DNA of 15,698 nucleotides. It comes from Bacillota bacterium. GTDB lineage: Bacteria; Bacillota_A; Clostridia; DSM-8532. The DNA is taken from the NCBI GenBank assembly GCA_023424865.1, contig JAFADM010000476.1, forward strand, positions 1-15,698, given 5' to 3'. The notes beneath the pieces are model-generated. The model was given only the letters and a program-made list of their open reading frames with translations. It ran no database searches and had not been told where the DNA came from. This document shows positions 15,125-15,698 of this stretch, piece after piece. The translations under genes were made by a program, and so were the position numbers. Within the stretch, counting starts at the first letter, position 1, and each line of letters starts with the position of its first letter.

Positions 15125-15152
15125 TTGTAGTTGTAGAAATTCGTTTTATATA
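15125..15152 (+). promoter_or_regulatory. Likely sigma-A promoter for the LplB-type permease operon
   Basis: TTGTAG (15125-15130) and TATATA (15147-15152) are separated by 16 bases. The start site would be near 15158, giving a leader of about 145 bases before the ATG at 15304. Confidence 0.5.
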
Positions 15153-15166
15153 CAGCGCGGCAGGTC

Positions 15167-15270
15167 GGATGCTACCATTGACCATGTCATCCAACCTCAC
15201 TTACAAGGCAGCCTCTCAGGGTAGCAAGTTATTTGCTTGCCTTATCGTGTTATCTATGGATAGCATACCC
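15167..15270 (+). promoter_or_regulatory. Structured 5' leader with competing helices
   Basis: TGCTACC (15170-15176) is perfectly complementary to GGTAGCA (15220-15226), while the overlapping ATGCTA (15169-15174) pairs with TAGCAT (15261-15266). AGCAA (15223-15227) can instead pair with TTGCT (15233-15237), stacked directly on AAGGCA (15205-15210) with TGCCTT (15238-15243). These pairings exclude one another. No T run typical of a terminator follows, and I cannot match the segment to a known riboswitch. Confidence 0.35.
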
Positions 15271-15303
15271 GGGGCAAGTACAAAGCCGGAAAGGATACCA
15301 GCT

Positions 15304-15698
15304 ATGAATGTCCACACCTTTCTGAACTCCTTCAAGGGGTACAGAAAATATGGCGCTTTAACCATTATGTTTTTGCCTGTCGTGCTTTATTTTCTCCTGT
15401 TTCATTATGGCCCCATGTATGGCGTTACCCTGGCTTTTAAGGAGTTCAACCTTTCAAAGGGTATTTTAGGAAGCCCCTGGATTGGACTGGAGAATTTCAG
15501 GGAGATTTTTGGAACCAGCAGTTTTGTACGCGCCTTCAAGAACACGGTAATCATAAGCGTGTTAAAGCTGATATGCGGCTTTCCCATGCCTATTGTACTG
15601 GCACTCATGCTCAATGAGGTGAAAAACCTGAAATTCAAAAAGACCATACAGACCATAAGCTATCTGCCTCATTTTCTTTCATGGATTATTCTCTCAGG
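15304..15698 (+). CDS. LplB-type carbohydrate ABC transporter permease (3' end outside window)
   Basis: The first 131 residues are visible and the frame is open at the window edge. The N-terminus has a membrane segment (about 17-35) followed by HYGPMYGVTLAFKEFN and GSPWIGLENFREIF, a hallmark of LplB/YteP-type (MalF-like, binding-protein-dependent transport) permeases. A second membrane segment (about 79-104, TVIISVLKLICGFPMPIVLALMLNE) and the start of a third (SYLPHFLSWIIL) follow. The ATP-coupling EAA loop lies beyond the edge. AAAGGA at 15290-15295 sits 8 bases before the ATG. Relatives take up oligosaccharides with a second permease, a solute-binding lipoprotein and a shared ATPase. Placement behind a membrane AraC regulator supports sugar-responsive uptake; the sugar is unknown. 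Confidence 0.93.
   Translation, partial: MNVHTFLNSFKGYRKYGALTIMFLPVVLYFLLFHYGPMYGVTLAFKEFNLSKGILGSPWIGLENFREIFGTSSFVRAFKNTVIISVLKLICGFPMPIVLALMLNEVKNLKFKKTIQTISYLPHFLSWIILS

Noticed and set aside
15405..15656. Antisense 83-codon frame opposite the LplB-type gene
   Set aside because: The + strand reading gives a clear LplB-family protein through the same bases.

Overview
All genes lie on the + strand, packed with strong AGGAGG-like ribosome sites, intrinsic terminators and A/T-rich promoters with TGn-extended -10 boxes. SLH (S-layer homology) repeats, lipobox signal peptides, an FtsX-type ABC operon driven by a DesK/NarL-type two-component pair, and a membrane-bound AraC regulator next to an LplB-type sugar permease together point to a Gram-positive Bacillota. 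Moderate GC and the AraC/LplB pair are most like Paenibacillaceae. The species cannot be named from the sequence alone.

Layout. (1) Bases 2-3373 hold the 3' part of a large secreted 5'-nucleotidase: end of a choice-of-anchor I region, metallophosphatase, 5'-nucleotidase C-terminal domain, acidic/Thr-Ser linker and three SLH repeats. It is closed by a terminator at 3404-3435. (2) Bases 3663-5470 encode a membrane histidine kinase and a NarL/LuxR-type response regulator, overlapping by 4 bases and followed by a terminator at 5512-5540. (3) Bases 5636-12573 form a tight export-type operon: lipoprotein, 829-residue double-FtsX permease, ATPase, lipoprotein adaptor with an apparent internal duplication, 381-residue single-FtsX permease and a second ATPase. 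(4) Bases 12670-15039 encode a membrane-anchored AraC-family regulator. (5) After a 264-base regulatory region an LplB-type permease starts at 15304 and runs off the window.

How the genes may work together (inference). The kinase has six membrane segments and no sizeable outer domain, so it probably senses an envelope signal within the membrane. The regulator would then switch on its own operon and the ABC operon; an ATACC/TTCC word lies upstream of both promoters. The ABC operon looks like a MacAB/Bce-like machine for export, antimicrobial-peptide resistance or envelope maintenance, but with two ABC modules around one adaptor. The AraC regulator and LplB permease are the start of a separate carbohydrate-uptake locus.

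Most unusual points: the two-module ABC operon with one tandem adaptor; a Shine-Dalgarno sequence before the kinase that can pair with an identical hexamer on either side; and a leader with competing helices before the LplB-type gene. No RNA genes, insertion sequences, CRISPR arrays or phage genes were seen.
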